A stretch of DNA of 64,000 nt from Ponticaulis koreensis DSM 19734 (lineage in GTDB: Bacteria > Pseudomonadota > Alphaproteobacteria > Caulobacterales > Hyphomonadaceae), in contig NZ_ATVJ01000002.1 of the NCBI RefSeq assembly GCF_000420665.1, positions 372,001 to 436,000 on the forward strand, written 5' to 3'. The position numbers were made by a program, and so were the translations under genes. The notes beneath the pieces are model-generated. The model was not told the DNA's origin and did not search any database. It saw nothing but the letters and a program-made list of their open reading frames with translations. Numbering within the stretch: position 1 is the stretch's first letter; every line of letters starts with the position of its first letter. Positions 52,979-62,742 of the stretch are shown in pieces.

Positions 52979-54433
52979 TTAAGCGTTCTCGTAATTGTCT
53001 TTGATCAGACGGTCGAGGAGACGCGGGCCGAAGCCACTCGCCCAGGACGGGTCTGTCGGTGCTTTATCGACGCTCTTCCAGGCGACGCCTGCAATGTCGA
53101 TATGTGCCCATGGCGTGTCATTCTGAATGAAGCGCTTCAGGAACTGCGCCGCAGTGATCGAACCGGCAGCCGGACCGCCAATATTCTTCATGTCAGCGAA
53201 CTGTGACTTGAGAAGCTTGTCATAAGACGAACCCATTGGCAGACGCCAGACAGTTTCGTTCTCAGCAAGACCTGCAGCCGTCAGCTGGGAAGAGAGCTCG
53301 TCATTGTTCGAGAACAGACCTGCATTGTCGTGACCGAGCGACACGATGATCGCACCTGTCAGCGTCGCAAGGTCAATGATAGCGCGTGGCTTATAGTTCT
53401 CTTGTGCGTACCAGAGTACGTCACACAGAACGAGACGACCTTCAGCGTCAGTGTTCTGGTTTTCAATCGTCTGGCCGGACATGGATGTCACGATGTCGCC
53501 CGGACGGCTTGCATTGCCGTCTGGCATGTTCTCAACGAGGCCGACAAGACCAACAACGTTTGCTTTTGCCTTGCGAAGCGCGAGCGTTTTCATAGCGCCT
53601 ACAACCGCCGCTGAACCGCCCATATCGCCCTTCATGTCCTGCATGTTCGGGCCCGGCTTCAGAGAGATACCGCCCGTGTCGAAGCAGACGCCTTTACCGA
53701 CCAGTGCCAGAGGAGCTTCGTCGCCGCCGCCTTTCCACTCCATGATCGCCATTTTCGATTCGCGGACAGAACCCTGACCGACACCGAGAAGCGCGTTCAT
53801 ACCGAGCTTGGTCATTTCTTCTTCGCCAAGGACCGTGACCTTGATGCCGAGCTCTTCCATCTCGCGGATTCGATCAGCATAGCTTTCCGGATGAAGAACG
53901 TTCGGTGGCTCGTTCATCAGGTCGCGCGCCATTTCGGTGCCAGCGACAGCCGCTGCGAGGCCAACCCATTCAGCTTCGGCAGCTGATACGTTGTCTGTCA
54001 CCAGTGTGATGGTTTCCAGAGACGGCTTCTGGTCGTCCGTCAGCTTCGTCATGTATTTGTCGAAACGGTAAGCGGCCAGACGCGCACCAGCGAGCGCGCG
54101 TGCGCTCGGCGCCTTGATGTCTGCGGATTTGTAGCCGGAATTCAGAACAGCTTTGGCTGCGTGACCGCCGAATGTCTCGAGTTCTGCATCGGTGAGTTCA
54201 GCAGTTTTTCCTGCACCGACGAGAATAACTTTCTTCGGACCTGCGTCAGAAGAGAGAAAATATTCGAATGACTGGCCAGCTTTACCGCGAAAACGACCCG
54301 CTTCGACTGCAGCCTTTACCTTGCCAGCAAGGCCTGCTTCGAGGGCATCGAGTTCAGCAGGGACATAATCTGCTTCATGAGTAAGCAGAATCGCGACGTC
54401 GCCACTATAAGTGTCTTTGATTTCAAACTTCAT
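52979..54433 (-). CDS. pepA: Leucyl aminopeptidase
   Basis: The 484-residue protein starts at ATG 54433 (GGAGC upstream); the frame to 54526 adds a non-matching leader. It is an M17 peptidase with the two-metal site: VGKGVCFDTGGISLKPG and the signature NTDAEGRLVL. It cleaves N-terminal residues from peptides in the cytoplasm. It is divergent from lptF, 107 bp away, and followed by holC. Confidence 0.97.
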   Translation of the reverse strand: MKFEIKDTYSGDVAILLTHEADYVPAELDALEAGLAGKVKAAVEAGRFRGKAGQSFEYFLSSDAGPKKVILVGAGKTAELTDAELETFGGHAAKAVLNSGYKSADIKAPSARALAGARLAAYRFDKYMTKLTDDQKPSLETITLVTDNVSAAEAEWVGLAAAVAGTEMARDLMNEPPNVLHPESYADRIREMEELGIKVTVLGEEEMTKLGMNALLGVGQGSVRESKMAIMEWKGGGDEAPLALVGKGVCFDTGGISLKPGPNMQDMKGDMGGSAAVVGAMKTLALRKAKANVVGLVGLVENMPDGNASRPGDIVTSMSGQTIENQNTDAEGRLVLCDVLWYAQENYKPRAIIDLATLTGAIIVSLGHDNAGLFSNNDELSSQLTAAGLAENETVWRLPMGSSYDKLLKSQFADMKNIGGPAAGSITAAQFLKRFIQNDTPWAHIDIAGVAWKSVDKAPTDPSWASGFGPRLLDRLIKDNYENA

Positions 54434-54540
54434 ACTTTTGCTCCAATTGAATTCGAAGTAAGCCCTCTGGAGTGTTCCGGCAACCGCCCTTACCCTGAAA
54501 CGGCATCGACAGCTGAAAAGAGACAAACGTTAGTAGGATT

Positions 54541-55677
54541 ATGAACCGAATTCAGAAGTATATCTTTTTCAGCGTTCTTAAAGCCGTCATTACGATTGTT
54601 GGTGGTCTCGCGCTGCTGGCATTGCTGGCGCAAGGCCTGTCGCAGACTGATCTTATTGTGGATAACCGTCAGTCGGCCCTCACCTATCTTCGCGTTGTCG
54701 CTCTGGGTGCGCCTCAAATCATCGCGGTTCTTGGCCCGATCGCCCTGTTTGCGGCGGCGTTGAACGCGCTGAACCGTATTCACCGTGATAATGAAATCGT
54801 CGTTTCGCAGGCTGCAGGCATGACACGCTGGCAGATTCTATCTCCTGTCATGCGTCTCGCAGTGATGGTGACCGTTGCACATTTGTGCGTAAATCTCTTT
54901 GTCCAGCCAATGGCCCAACGCGAACTACGCCAGACAATTTCTGAGGCACGTGCAGACCTCGCCTCGTCTCTCATCCGTCCGGGTGCCTTCACCTATCCGG
55001 TCGATGGGCTGACCATTTATGTACGCGAATCATCGGGCGGCGTTTTCCGCGGGATGATGATCGCTGATACGCGTGACCCGACGAATGAGACCATCTATAT
55101 CGCGCAGACCGGTAATTTTATCGAGATCGAGAATCAGCCCGCTATTCGAATGACAAGCGGCCAAATTCAGCAGGTTGATGAACTCGACCAGCTGTCGGTT
55201 CTGGTTTTCGATGATTATGTTTTCGAACTCACCGACTTCATGGCAGAAGATTCAGACCTCGTTCTGAAACCGTCAGACCGTTTCCTGCACGAGCTGTTCT
55301 TCCCTGACCTGGGTGACTTTTATCAAAACCGCGATCAGGACAATTATCTGGCAGAAGCGCATTTGCGCATCGCGTCACCGCTGCTCAACCTCGCCATGGC
55401 GATGATCGCGGTGCTGGCCGTAACCGGCGGTAATTTCAGCCGGCGTGGTTATCAGAAGCGGATCACAGTTTCAGTCGCTGGCGCACTGTTGCTGGTCATT
55501 CTGTCACTGTCTGTCCCACCGAGCGCGGCGAGTGATCCGGCATTGAACATTGTTCAGTATCTTCTTCCGCTTGGAACGACAGGTGTGCTCGCCTTTGTGT
55601 ATCTGGTCGGCGGAATACCTGCACTGACCCGAAAGCTCAAAAAATCCGATGACACCCAGAATGCGGAGGCTGCGTAA
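54541..55677 (+). CDS. lptF: LPS export permease LptF
   Basis: The 378-residue protein has six membrane helices around a periplasmic beta-jellyroll (QTGNFIEIENQPAIRMTSGQIQQV). The family start is seen in NRIQKYIFFSVLKAVITIVGGLALLALL, with VLGPIALFAAALNALNRIHRDNEIVVSQAAG. It is one of the two permeases of the LptB2FG complex. lptG follows 2 bp later. Confidence 0.95.
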   Translation: MNRIQKYIFFSVLKAVITIVGGLALLALLAQGLSQTDLIVDNRQSALTYLRVVALGAPQIIAVLGPIALFAAALNALNRIHRDNEIVVSQAAGMTRWQILSPVMRLAVMVTVAHLCVNLFVQPMAQRELRQTISEARADLASSLIRPGAFTYPVDGLTIYVRESSGGVFRGMMIADTRDPTNETIYIAQTGNFIEIENQPAIRMTSGQIQQVDELDQLSVLVFDDYVFELTDFMAEDSDLVLKPSDRFLHELFFPDLGDFYQNRDQDNYLAEAHLRIASPLLNLAMAMIAVLAVTGGNFSRRGYQKRITVSVAGALLLVILSLSVPPSAASDPALNIVQYLLPLGTTGVLAFVYLVGGIPALTRKLKKSDDTQNAEAA

Positions 55678-55679
55678 TC

Positions 55680-56798
55680 ATGTTGTTTAATCGCCTCCAG
55701 TTTTATGTTTTCCGCCAGTGTGTGGCTGCCGTCCTCATGACACTGGGCGTCATTCTCGCTGCCATCCTTCTGGTCGACGTTGTGGAGCAACTTCGTACCG
55801 TAGGCGGAGATGCTGACATTTCCGTCCTTACGGCGATCTCGCTCTCGTTGATGAAACTGCCAATGCTCACCGAGCACACCATGCCTTTCATCATTCTGGT
55901 GGGCGCGATCATCGCTTATTCCCGCCTGTCGCGCCTGACTGAGCTTCCAGCCATGCGCGCAGCGGGCTTGTCAGCCTGGCGCTTTCTGACGCCAATGGCG
56001 GTTCTGGCGCTGATGCTCGGTCTTTTTGCAATATTTGTTCTGAACCCTGTCGGTGCGCATCTGAACGAACGTTTTGAGACAACGCGTGCGAGCCTGACCG
56101 GCGCGCCGGTTGAAGGCATAGCTGCAGAGCGCAATGGCGTCTGGCTGCGTCAGGGTAGCGAAACCGATCAAATCGTTATCCATGCCGACACTACGGGCAC
56201 AGAAGGCATCGTTCTGAATTCTGTCGATTTGTTCGAGTTCGAACGCATTTATACGCGCGAACAAGGCACGAATGACTTCACATTCCGTCGCCGCATTTCT
56301 GCTGACACAGCGACGCTGAAAGACGGTTTCTGGGAGCTCATTAATGTAGTCGAGCAAGTGCCGGATCTGGCACCTGTGCACCGCGATGCGCTATCCATCC
56401 CGACGGATCTGGACCCTGCAAAATTGCTTGATCGGTTTGCCGCGCCGTCGACTGTCGGCTTCTGGCGACTGCCGGGCTTCATCGCTCAGACAGAACGTGC
56501 AGGCCTTGATGCGTCGCGCTACCGGATGCACTTCCAGTCGCTTCTGGCATCACCCATTCTCTACGTGGCAATGGCGTTGATTGGCGCGCTTGTCTGCCTG
56601 CGTCTTGCGCGTCTGGGCGGCACCGGCCAGCTCATCGCCTGGGGCGCTCTGGCGGCCATCATCCTTTACTTCGTCACAGAGATTACAAGCAGTCTCGGCG
56701 CGGCTGGTGCGACCTCCATGCCGGTTGCTGCTTTCACCCCTCCTCTCTTCGCTTTGTTCGCGGCACTCACTGCAATCGCCTATATGGAAGACGGTTAG
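55680..56798 (+). CDS. lptG: LPS export permease LptG
   Basis: The 372-residue partner of LptF has the same plan. The N-terminus is FRQCVAAVLMTLGVILAAILLVD, with MPFIILVGAIIAYSRLSRLTELPAMRAAGLSAWRFL near helix 2 and 3. The periplasmic jellyroll spans about residues 130-270, followed by three C-terminal helices. It forms the LPS extraction channel with LptF and LptB. It is the last gene of this operon before topA. Confidence 0.95.
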   Translation: MLFNRLQFYVFRQCVAAVLMTLGVILAAILLVDVVEQLRTVGGDADISVLTAISLSLMKLPMLTEHTMPFIILVGAIIAYSRLSRLTELPAMRAAGLSAWRFLTPMAVLALMLGLFAIFVLNPVGAHLNERFETTRASLTGAPVEGIAAERNGVWLRQGSETDQIVIHADTTGTEGIVLNSVDLFEFERIYTREQGTNDFTFRRRISADTATLKDGFWELINVVEQVPDLAPVHRDALSIPTDLDPAKLLDRFAAPSTVGFWRLPGFIAQTERAGLDASRYRMHFQSLLASPILYVAMALIGALVCLRLARLGGTGQLIAWGALAAIILYFVTEITSSLGAAGATSMPVAAFTPPLFALFAALTAIAYMEDG

Positions 56799-56804
56799 TG
56801 CCTG

Positions 56805-56841
56805 TTGACTTCCGTCGCGCACACTTACAACTTCCGTCGCG
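56805..56841 (+). promoter_or_regulatory. Putative topA promoter with a direct repeat
   Basis: TTGACT (56805-56810), a 15-base spacer and TACAAC (56826-56831) form a plausible promoter. The 12-mer ACTTCCGTCGCG occurs at 56808-56819 and again at 56830-56841, 22 bp apart, so the repeats lie on the same face of the helix about two turns apart and overlap the -35 and the start region. Confidence 0.45.
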
Positions 56842-56863
56842 ACGGGATATTTGGATTACATAA

Positions 56864-59425
56864 ATGAAAGTCGTTGTCGTTGAATCGCCTGCAAAGGCGA
56901 AAACCATCAACAAGTATCTGGGAAAAGACTTCAAGGTTCTGGCCAGCTATGGCCACATCCGCGATCTCCCATCCAAGGACGGATCCGTTCGTCCGGATGA
57001 GGACTTTGCGATGAGCTGGGAAGCTGATGCGAAGTCCACCAAGCGTATTCGTGAAATCGCAGACGCCGTAAAAGGCTCTGAGCAACTCATTCTCGCGACC
57101 GACCCCGATCGTGAAGGTGAAGCCATCTCCTGGCACTTGCTCGAAGCGCTGAAGAACCGCCGCGTCCTCAAAGATGTTGGCGTAAGCCGCGTCGTATTCA
57201 ACGCGATCACAAAGTCTGCCGTCACCGAGGCGATGAAGAACCCGCGTGATATCGATCAGGAGCTGGTCGATGCCTATCTCGCGCGACGTGCCCTCGATTA
57301 TCTCGTAGGCTTTTCTCTGTCGCCGGTCCTGTGGCGCAAGCTTCCGGGTTCCCGATCCGCTGGCCGCGTACAATCCGTTGCGCTGCGTCTGATCTGCGAA
57401 CGTGAACGCGAAATCGAAATGTTCAAGCCGGAGGAATACTGGCAGGTCATGGCGGACCTGAAAGCCTCTGACGGGTCTTCCTTTGAGGCGCGCCTCGTTG
57501 AACTGAATGGCGAGAAGCTCAAAAAATTCAGCCTCGCGAACAAAGCCGATGCTGACGCGGCTCTGGAAGCTGTACGTCGTAACGGTTTCACCGTTGATGC
57601 GGTGGAAGCCAAGCCGGTCAAACGTAATCCGCCACCACCTTTTATCACCTCGACACTTCAGCAGGACGCATCGCGTCGCCTCGGCTTCTCCGCCAAACGC
57701 ACCATGCAAGCCGCGCAGAAGCTCTACGAGGACGGCAAGATCACCTATATGCGTACCGATGGTGTGCAAATGGCCGAGGAAGCTTATCAGGGCTCCCGTG
57801 AAGTCATCCGCTCCAGCTATGGCGGCAAGTATCTGCCTGAGAAAGCACGTCGTTATTCTTCCAAAGCCAAGAACGCTCAGGAAGCACACGAAGCGATCCG
57901 TCCGACTGACTTCCGCCTGCATCCGGACGAGTTCCGCGGCGATGCTGATCTTGGCAAGCTCTACGGCCTGATCTGGCGCCGCGCAGTTGCTTCCCAGATG
58001 GAAGCAGCACGCTTTGAGCGTACGACGGTCGACATCACATCTGCTGATAAAACTGCGGGTCTTCGCGCGACCGGCTCCGTTCTCATGTTTGACGGCTTCC
58101 TGACGCTTTATCAGGAAGGCCGTGACGAACCAGGCGATGATGAGGACAATAGCCGCCTGCCAAAGCTCACTCAGGGCGATACGCCTGAACTGCTTGAGGC
58201 AAAATCTTCACAGCACTTCACCGAGCCGCCACCACGTTTCTCTGAAGCGTCACTGGTCAAGCGTCTGGAAGAACTGAGCATTGGTCGCCCGTCGACTTAC
58301 GCGTCTATCCTCTCCGTTCTACAGGAACGCGAGTATGTCCGCCTCGACAAGAAGCGCTTCATTCCGGAAGATAAAGGTCGCCTTGTAACGGGCTTCCTTG
58401 AAAGCTTCTTCCACCGCTATGTCGAGTACGACTTTACAGCGGATCTGGAAGAAAAGCTCGACCTGGTCTCAGACGGTCAGCTCAAATGGAAAGACTTCCT
58501 CCAGAATTTCTGGAAGGACTTCCAGGCTGCGATTGGCTCGATTTCCGATCTGCGTGTCAGTGAAGTGCTCGATGCGCTGAATGAAGTGCTCGGCCCTTAC
58601 GTCTTCCGTCCTGCAGAGGGCGCTGAGGAAGGCGCGAACCCGCGCGCATGCCCGAACTGCGGAGATGGCCTTCTGTCGCTGAAGCTTGGCCGTCATGGCG
58701 CGTTTGTAGGCTGCTCAAACTATCCAGAGTGCAAGTTCACACGTGCCTTCTCGGTTGATGCCGAAGAGTCACAGAACCCGATCAACCCGGACGGCAATGT
58801 GCTCGGACAGGACCCTGAAACAGGTCGCGATGTCAGCCTCAAATCAGGTCGTTTCGGCCCGTATGTGGAGCTTGAACCAGAGGACGGTGAAAAGCCGAAA
58901 CGCGGCAGTATTCCGAAAGGCTGGAACGCAGAGGAACTAAACCTCGAAAAAGCGCTCATGCTTCTGTCTCTGCCCCGCGAAGTTGGCAAACACCCGGAAG
59001 ACGGCGAACCGATCCTCGCAAATATTGGTCGTTACGGCCCTTATGTGCAGCACCTCAAAACCTATGCGAACCTGCCTAGCGTTGATGAAGTGTTCGAAAT
59101 CGGCCTGAACCGCGCAGTCTCCGTGATTGCGGATAAGCTTGCTAATCCGGGACGTCGTGGCAATGCGCCAAAAGTTCTGAAAGACCTCGGCGCCCACCCG
59201 AAAGACGGTGATCCGATTCAGGTTCTCGAAGGACGCTATGGTCCTTATGTGAAGCATGGTAAGACCAATGCGACACTGCCAAAGGATTCCAAGCCTGAAG
59301 AGGTGACACTGGAACAGGCGGTTGAACTTATCGCCGCGAAGGCCAAATCACCTCCTAAGAAGAAAAAGGCCCCGGCGAAGAAGAAAGCCCCGGCCAAGAA
59401 AACGACAAAAGCCAAATCTGAATGA
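56864..59425 (+). CDS. topA: DNA topoisomerase I
   Basis: The 853-residue type IA enzyme has a Toprim domain (VVVESPAKAKTINKYLGKDF, ATDPDREGEAISWHL) and the catalytic Tyr in ITYMRTDGVQMAEEAY. Conserved SAGRVQSVALRLICERE is present, and a zinc finger (CPNCGDGLLSLK...GCSNYPECKF). Two C-terminal repeats (LKSGRFGPYVELE, NIGRYGPYVQHLK, LEGRYGPYVKHGK) and a Lys/Ala-rich tail follow. It relaxes negative supercoils. Its stop overlaps rnr (ATGA). Confidence 0.97.
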   Translation: MKVVVVESPAKAKTINKYLGKDFKVLASYGHIRDLPSKDGSVRPDEDFAMSWEADAKSTKRIREIADAVKGSEQLILATDPDREGEAISWHLLEALKNRRVLKDVGVSRVVFNAITKSAVTEAMKNPRDIDQELVDAYLARRALDYLVGFSLSPVLWRKLPGSRSAGRVQSVALRLICEREREIEMFKPEEYWQVMADLKASDGSSFEARLVELNGEKLKKFSLANKADADAALEAVRRNGFTVDAVEAKPVKRNPPPPFITSTLQQDASRRLGFSAKRTMQAAQKLYEDGKITYMRTDGVQMAEEAYQGSREVIRSSYGGKYLPEKARRYSSKAKNAQEAHEAIRPTDFRLHPDEFRGDADLGKLYGLIWRRAVASQMEAARFERTTVDITSADKTAGLRATGSVLMFDGFLTLYQEGRDEPGDDEDNSRLPKLTQGDTPELLEAKSSQHFTEPPPRFSEASLVKRLEELSIGRPSTYASILSVLQEREYVRLDKKRFIPEDKGRLVTGFLESFFHRYVEYDFTADLEEKLDLVSDGQLKWKDFLQNFWKDFQAAIGSISDLRVSEVLDALNEVLGPYVFRPAEGAEEGANPRACPNCGDGLLSLKLGRHGAFVGCSNYPECKFTRAFSVDAEESQNPINPDGNVLGQDPETGRDVSLKSGRFGPYVELEPEDGEKPKRGSIPKGWNAEELNLEKALMLLSLPREVGKHPEDGEPILANIGRYGPYVQHLKTYANLPSVDEVFEIGLNRAVSVIADKLANPGRRGNAPKVLKDLGAHPKDGDPIQVLEGRYGPYVKHGKTNATLPKDSKPEEVTLEQAVELIAAKAKSPPKKKKAPAKKKAPAKKTTKAKSE

Positions 59426-61683
59426 CCGAAATTACACGACAGACCGTACTCGACTATCTTGCCGCCAATCCGGGCGAAACCAACAAACGAGATATTGCGA
59501 GGGGTCTGCGTGTAAACGGAGAAGCGCGGCGCGAGCTCCGGAAGATTCTTCAGGAGCTGGAGGCCGAAGGCGTAATCTCACGCGTGGGCCGTCGCGCATT
59601 CGCGCGCTCGGATGTGCCGCCTCCGACCGGCATTGTCGAATTCCTTCGCATTGACGAGCATGGCGACCTGATCGGCAAAGCGGTCGGCCAGGATGGACTG
59701 TTCGGCCCCGAGATCATCTACGCAGGCCATCGCGGCAAACGCCGTGATCCGGACCCGGGCATGCGAGATCGTGCGCTTTGCGATATTGAAGAAGGCCGCG
59801 ACGGGCTCTGGCGCGCGCGCATGATCAAAAAGTTCGAAACGCGCTCTGACACTATGATCGGCGTCTTCGAGCAAATGGCGCATGGCGGCGGTCAGGTTGA
59901 AAGCACATCCCGCAAGGACAAACGCTCATTCCTCATCTTTCCGGGCGACCAGATGGATGCACGCCATGGCGACCTCGTGCGCGTGGAGCCTAAGCCTTCC
60001 CGCAACCACGGCCATGGTCCGAAGCGCGGCAAGATCGTCGAAATCCTCGGAAACGCGGACAATCCGAAGGCGGCCAGCCTCATCGCTATGGCGTCTTACG
60101 ACATTCCGGACACATTCGATCCGGATGTTATAGCCGCCGCTGAGGCTGCCCAGCCTGCAGAATGCCCGCGCGAAGACCTGACGCAAATCCCACTCATCAC
60201 CATCGACCCTGCGGATGCGCGCGACCATGACGACGCCGTCTTTGCGCAAGCTGATGACGACCCGAAAAATAAGGATGGCTGGAAAATTATCGTCGCGATT
60301 GCCGACGTCTCTGCCTACGTGCCGTTCAACGGTATTCTGGACAAAGAAGCCTATCGGCGTGCCAACTCGACCTATTTTCCAGACCGCGTTGCTAGCATGC
60401 TCCCGAAAGCACTGTCGGCCGGCGAATGCTCGCTGAAAGAAGGAGAGCTGCGCTGCTGTCTTGCGTTTGAGATGGTATTCTCCGCTGAAGGGACCAAACT
60501 TCGACATCGCATTATTCGCGGTATGATGCGCTCGGCTGCAGGCCTGTCCTATGAGGAAGCTCAGGCGGCGATTGATGGTGAGCCATCAGACCGCGCGGCA
60601 CCGCTTCTCGAGACGGTTCTGAAGCCTCTGTGGGCCGCCTATGCCGCGCTGAAGAATAAACGCTCTGAACGCTCTCCGCTCGATCTCGATATTCCGGAAC
60701 GCAAGATCGAACTGTCGCCAGACGGCGAAGTCCTCGGCGTGCGGGTGAGAGATCGCTTTGATGCGCACATGCTCATTGAAGAGATGATGATTCAGGCCAA
60801 TGTCTGCGCGGCAGAAGCTCTGGAAACCAAGCGACACGAACTCATCTATCGCGTTCACGAAGAACCATCTGATGAGAAAATTCACGGTCTTTCGACCTTC
60901 CTCGAAACACTCGATCTCAACTGGTCCATGGGCGAGAAGGTCACCCCTGCCCGCTTCAACCGTCTTCTCGCGATCGCGCGCGAAACCGACCGTCATCACG
61001 AGATTTCCGAAATCGTTCTGCGCAGCCAGAGCCAGGCGATCTATTCGCCCGACAATCTCGGACACTTCGGGCTGAACCTGACGAAATATGCGCATTTCAC
61101 GTCACCGATCCGCCGCTACTCAGACCTGATCGTACACCGCGCTCTCATCCGCGCTTATGGGCTTGGTCCTGATGGCCTTGATGACCAGCAGCGTGTGCGC
61201 CTGGAAGAGATTGCGGGCCATCTGGTTGACCGCGAACGTGCCAGCATGGCCGCCGAGCGTGACGCGTCAGACCGCTATCTGACAGCCTTCCTGCAGGATC
61301 GCGTCGGTGCGGAGTTCGAAGGCCGTATCACCGGTGTGGCGAAGTTCGGTCTATTCGTCCGCCTCGATGAAACTGCGGCTGACGGATTTGTGCCCGCGGC
61401 CTCTCTCGGTGACGAGTACTGGTTCTTTGATGATGGCGCCTCTGCGCTCGTCGCAGAACACTCAGCTCGTCGTTACGAGCTTGGCCAGCCAGTACGCGTA
61501 AAGCTGAAAGAAGCGAACTCTGTCGCGGCTAGTCTTGTGCTGGAAATGCTGTCTGAGCCTCGTCCAAAACGCAAAGGTGAAAAGCCACCTTCGAAACATC
61601 GCCACAAACGTGTGCTACAACATAAACGACCCGGGAAAGGCGGCCCCCGCAAAGGAGGCTTCAAAGGCAAACGCAGAAGATGA
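59422..61683 (+). CDS. rnr: Ribonuclease R
   Basis: The 753-residue RNase II-family exonuclease has an N-terminal winged helix (NKRDIARGLRVNGEARRELRKILQELEAEGVI) and cold-shock domains. The RNB domain has the metal-binding DPADARDHDDAVFA and SPIRRYSDLIVHR. A C-terminal S1 domain (EFEGRITGVAKFGLFVRL) and a basic tail follow. It degrades structured RNA from the 3' end. Overlaps of 4 bp with topA and 4 bp with the NUDIX gene show one operon. Confidence 0.96.
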   Translation: MTEITRQTVLDYLAANPGETNKRDIARGLRVNGEARRELRKILQELEAEGVISRVGRRAFARSDVPPPTGIVEFLRIDEHGDLIGKAVGQDGLFGPEIIYAGHRGKRRDPDPGMRDRALCDIEEGRDGLWRARMIKKFETRSDTMIGVFEQMAHGGGQVESTSRKDKRSFLIFPGDQMDARHGDLVRVEPKPSRNHGHGPKRGKIVEILGNADNPKAASLIAMASYDIPDTFDPDVIAAAEAAQPAECPREDLTQIPLITIDPADARDHDDAVFAQADDDPKNKDGWKIIVAIADVSAYVPFNGILDKEAYRRANSTYFPDRVASMLPKALSAGECSLKEGELRCCLAFEMVFSAEGTKLRHRIIRGMMRSAAGLSYEEAQAAIDGEPSDRAAPLLETVLKPLWAAYAALKNKRSERSPLDLDIPERKIELSPDGEVLGVRVRDRFDAHMLIEEMMIQANVCAAEALETKRHELIYRVHEEPSDEKIHGLSTFLETLDLNWSMGEKVTPARFNRLLAIARETDRHHEISEIVLRSQSQAIYSPDNLGHFGLNLTKYAHFTSPIRRYSDLIVHRALIRAYGLGPDGLDDQQRVRLEEIAGHLVDRERASMAAERDASDRYLTAFLQDRVGAEFEGRITGVAKFGLFVRLDETAADGFVPAASLGDEYWFFDDGASALVAEHSARRYELGQPVRVKLKEANSVAASLVLEMLSEPRPKRKGEKPPSKHRHKRVLQHKRPGKGGPRKGGFKGKRRR

Positions 61684-62417
61684 CCACACAAGAAAAAGAA
61701 TACGGAACCGGCGTCTTTGATAAAATGGAGGATGGAGACGTTGTAGATCGCTCTAAGCCATCTGCACGCCCCAAAGACGCAGCAACTCTCATACTGATCC
61801 GCCGCGACGGCCCGAAGCCACGCGTGCTGGTGGGCAAGCGTTCCAACAAACACGCCTTCATGCCGGACAAATTTGTATTTCCCGGTGGACGGGTTGATCC
61901 CGAAGACAGCCGCGCGCCGGCAATCTCCGAATTGCTGTCGCCTGTGGAAGCCAAGCTTCAGTTCAAAGCACGCCGTAAGCCGCGAGCTTTCGGTCTGACT
62001 GCGATTCGTGAAACCTTCGAAGAAACCGGCCTGATCATCGGCAAGTCCCTCAACGACGAAGCGCGCGCCCCAAAAAACTGGCGTCCATTCCTCGCAGAAG
62101 GCGCGCTACCCTGCATGACGAATCTCGAATTCGTCGGTCGCGCTATCACCCCGCCTTACAGGCCACGCCGATTCGATGCGCGATTCTTCATGGCGGACGC
62201 TGAAACAGCTCTGATTGACGAGCGACCGGCAGCATCCGGCGCAGAACTTGTGGATGTACGCTGGATTGATCTGGAAGATACAGGCGATATCGACCTTCCC
62301 GCCGTCACTCAGATGATGATAGACGAGGTCAAAGCCCGATTAGAGGCTCCGAAGACGCTGCATGACCCACTCTTTTTGCGGTATTCTGCAAAAGGTCACA
62401 TTGTTGAGCGTATATAG
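61680..62417 (+). CDS. NUDIX hydrolase
   Basis: The 245-residue protein has a NUDIX domain at about residues 34-210 with the box split by a long insert: FVFPGGRVDPEDSRAP, then AIRETFEETGLIIG. This longer form resembles CoA- or nucleoside-diphosphate-hydrolysing NUDIX proteins of alphaproteobacteria. Substrate cannot be read here. It ends the topA-rnr operon. Confidence 0.9.
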   Translation: MTTQEKEYGTGVFDKMEDGDVVDRSKPSARPKDAATLILIRRDGPKPRVLVGKRSNKHAFMPDKFVFPGGRVDPEDSRAPAISELLSPVEAKLQFKARRKPRAFGLTAIRETFEETGLIIGKSLNDEARAPKNWRPFLAEGALPCMTNLEFVGRAITPPYRPRRFDARFFMADAETALIDERPAASGAELVDVRWIDLEDTGDIDLPAVTQMMIDEVKARLEAPKTLHDPLFLRYSAKGHIVERI

Positions 62418-62491
62418 GAAAAACCCCTCTTGACTTACCGGGGCAACACGGTGTTTATGCGCCCTTCGAATTCTAACTGAGGTCTGCTCTC

Positions 62492-62659
62492 ATGGCGAAG
62501 CCAGCTACAATCAAGATCCGCCTGAACTCTACTGCAGGCACGGGTTTCTTCTATGTCACAAAGAAAAACCCTCGCAACATCACTGAAAAAATGGTGATGC
62601 GTAAGTATGATCCCGTCGTACGTAAGCACGTCGAGTTCAAAGAAGGTAAGATCAAGTAA
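62492..62659 (+). CDS. rpmG: 50S ribosomal protein L33
   Basis: The 55-residue protein [20 protein letters not shown] continues YVTKKNPRN, the L33 pattern. It lacks the Cys pairs, so it is the zinc-free form. It is followed directly by an intrinsic terminator. Its place beside pleD is also seen in Caulobacter. Confidence 0.97.
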   Translation: MAKPATIKIRLNSTAGTGFFYVTKKNPRNITEKMVMRKYDPVVRKHVEFKEGKIK

Positions 62660-62683
62660 GATCTGTCTTCTACGGACAAAACA

Positions 62684-62716
62684 AAAGCCGGTTGCTTTGT
62701 GCGCCGGCTTTTTTTT
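62684..62716 (+). terminator. Intrinsic terminator of rpmG
   Basis: AAAGCCGG (62684-62691) pairs with CCGGCTTT (62704-62711), followed by a T-run to 62716. The A-run on the left also makes it workable for minus-strand pleD transcripts. Confidence 0.93.
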
Positions 62717-62742
62717 GTGCCTGATTTTTAGAAAATGCGAAC

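Noticed and set aside
53390-53430. Possible fourth copy of the hairpin repeat (GCGTACCAGAGTACG)
   Set aside because: It lies in the conserved WYAQENYKP region of pepA and lacks the flanking bases of the three real copies.
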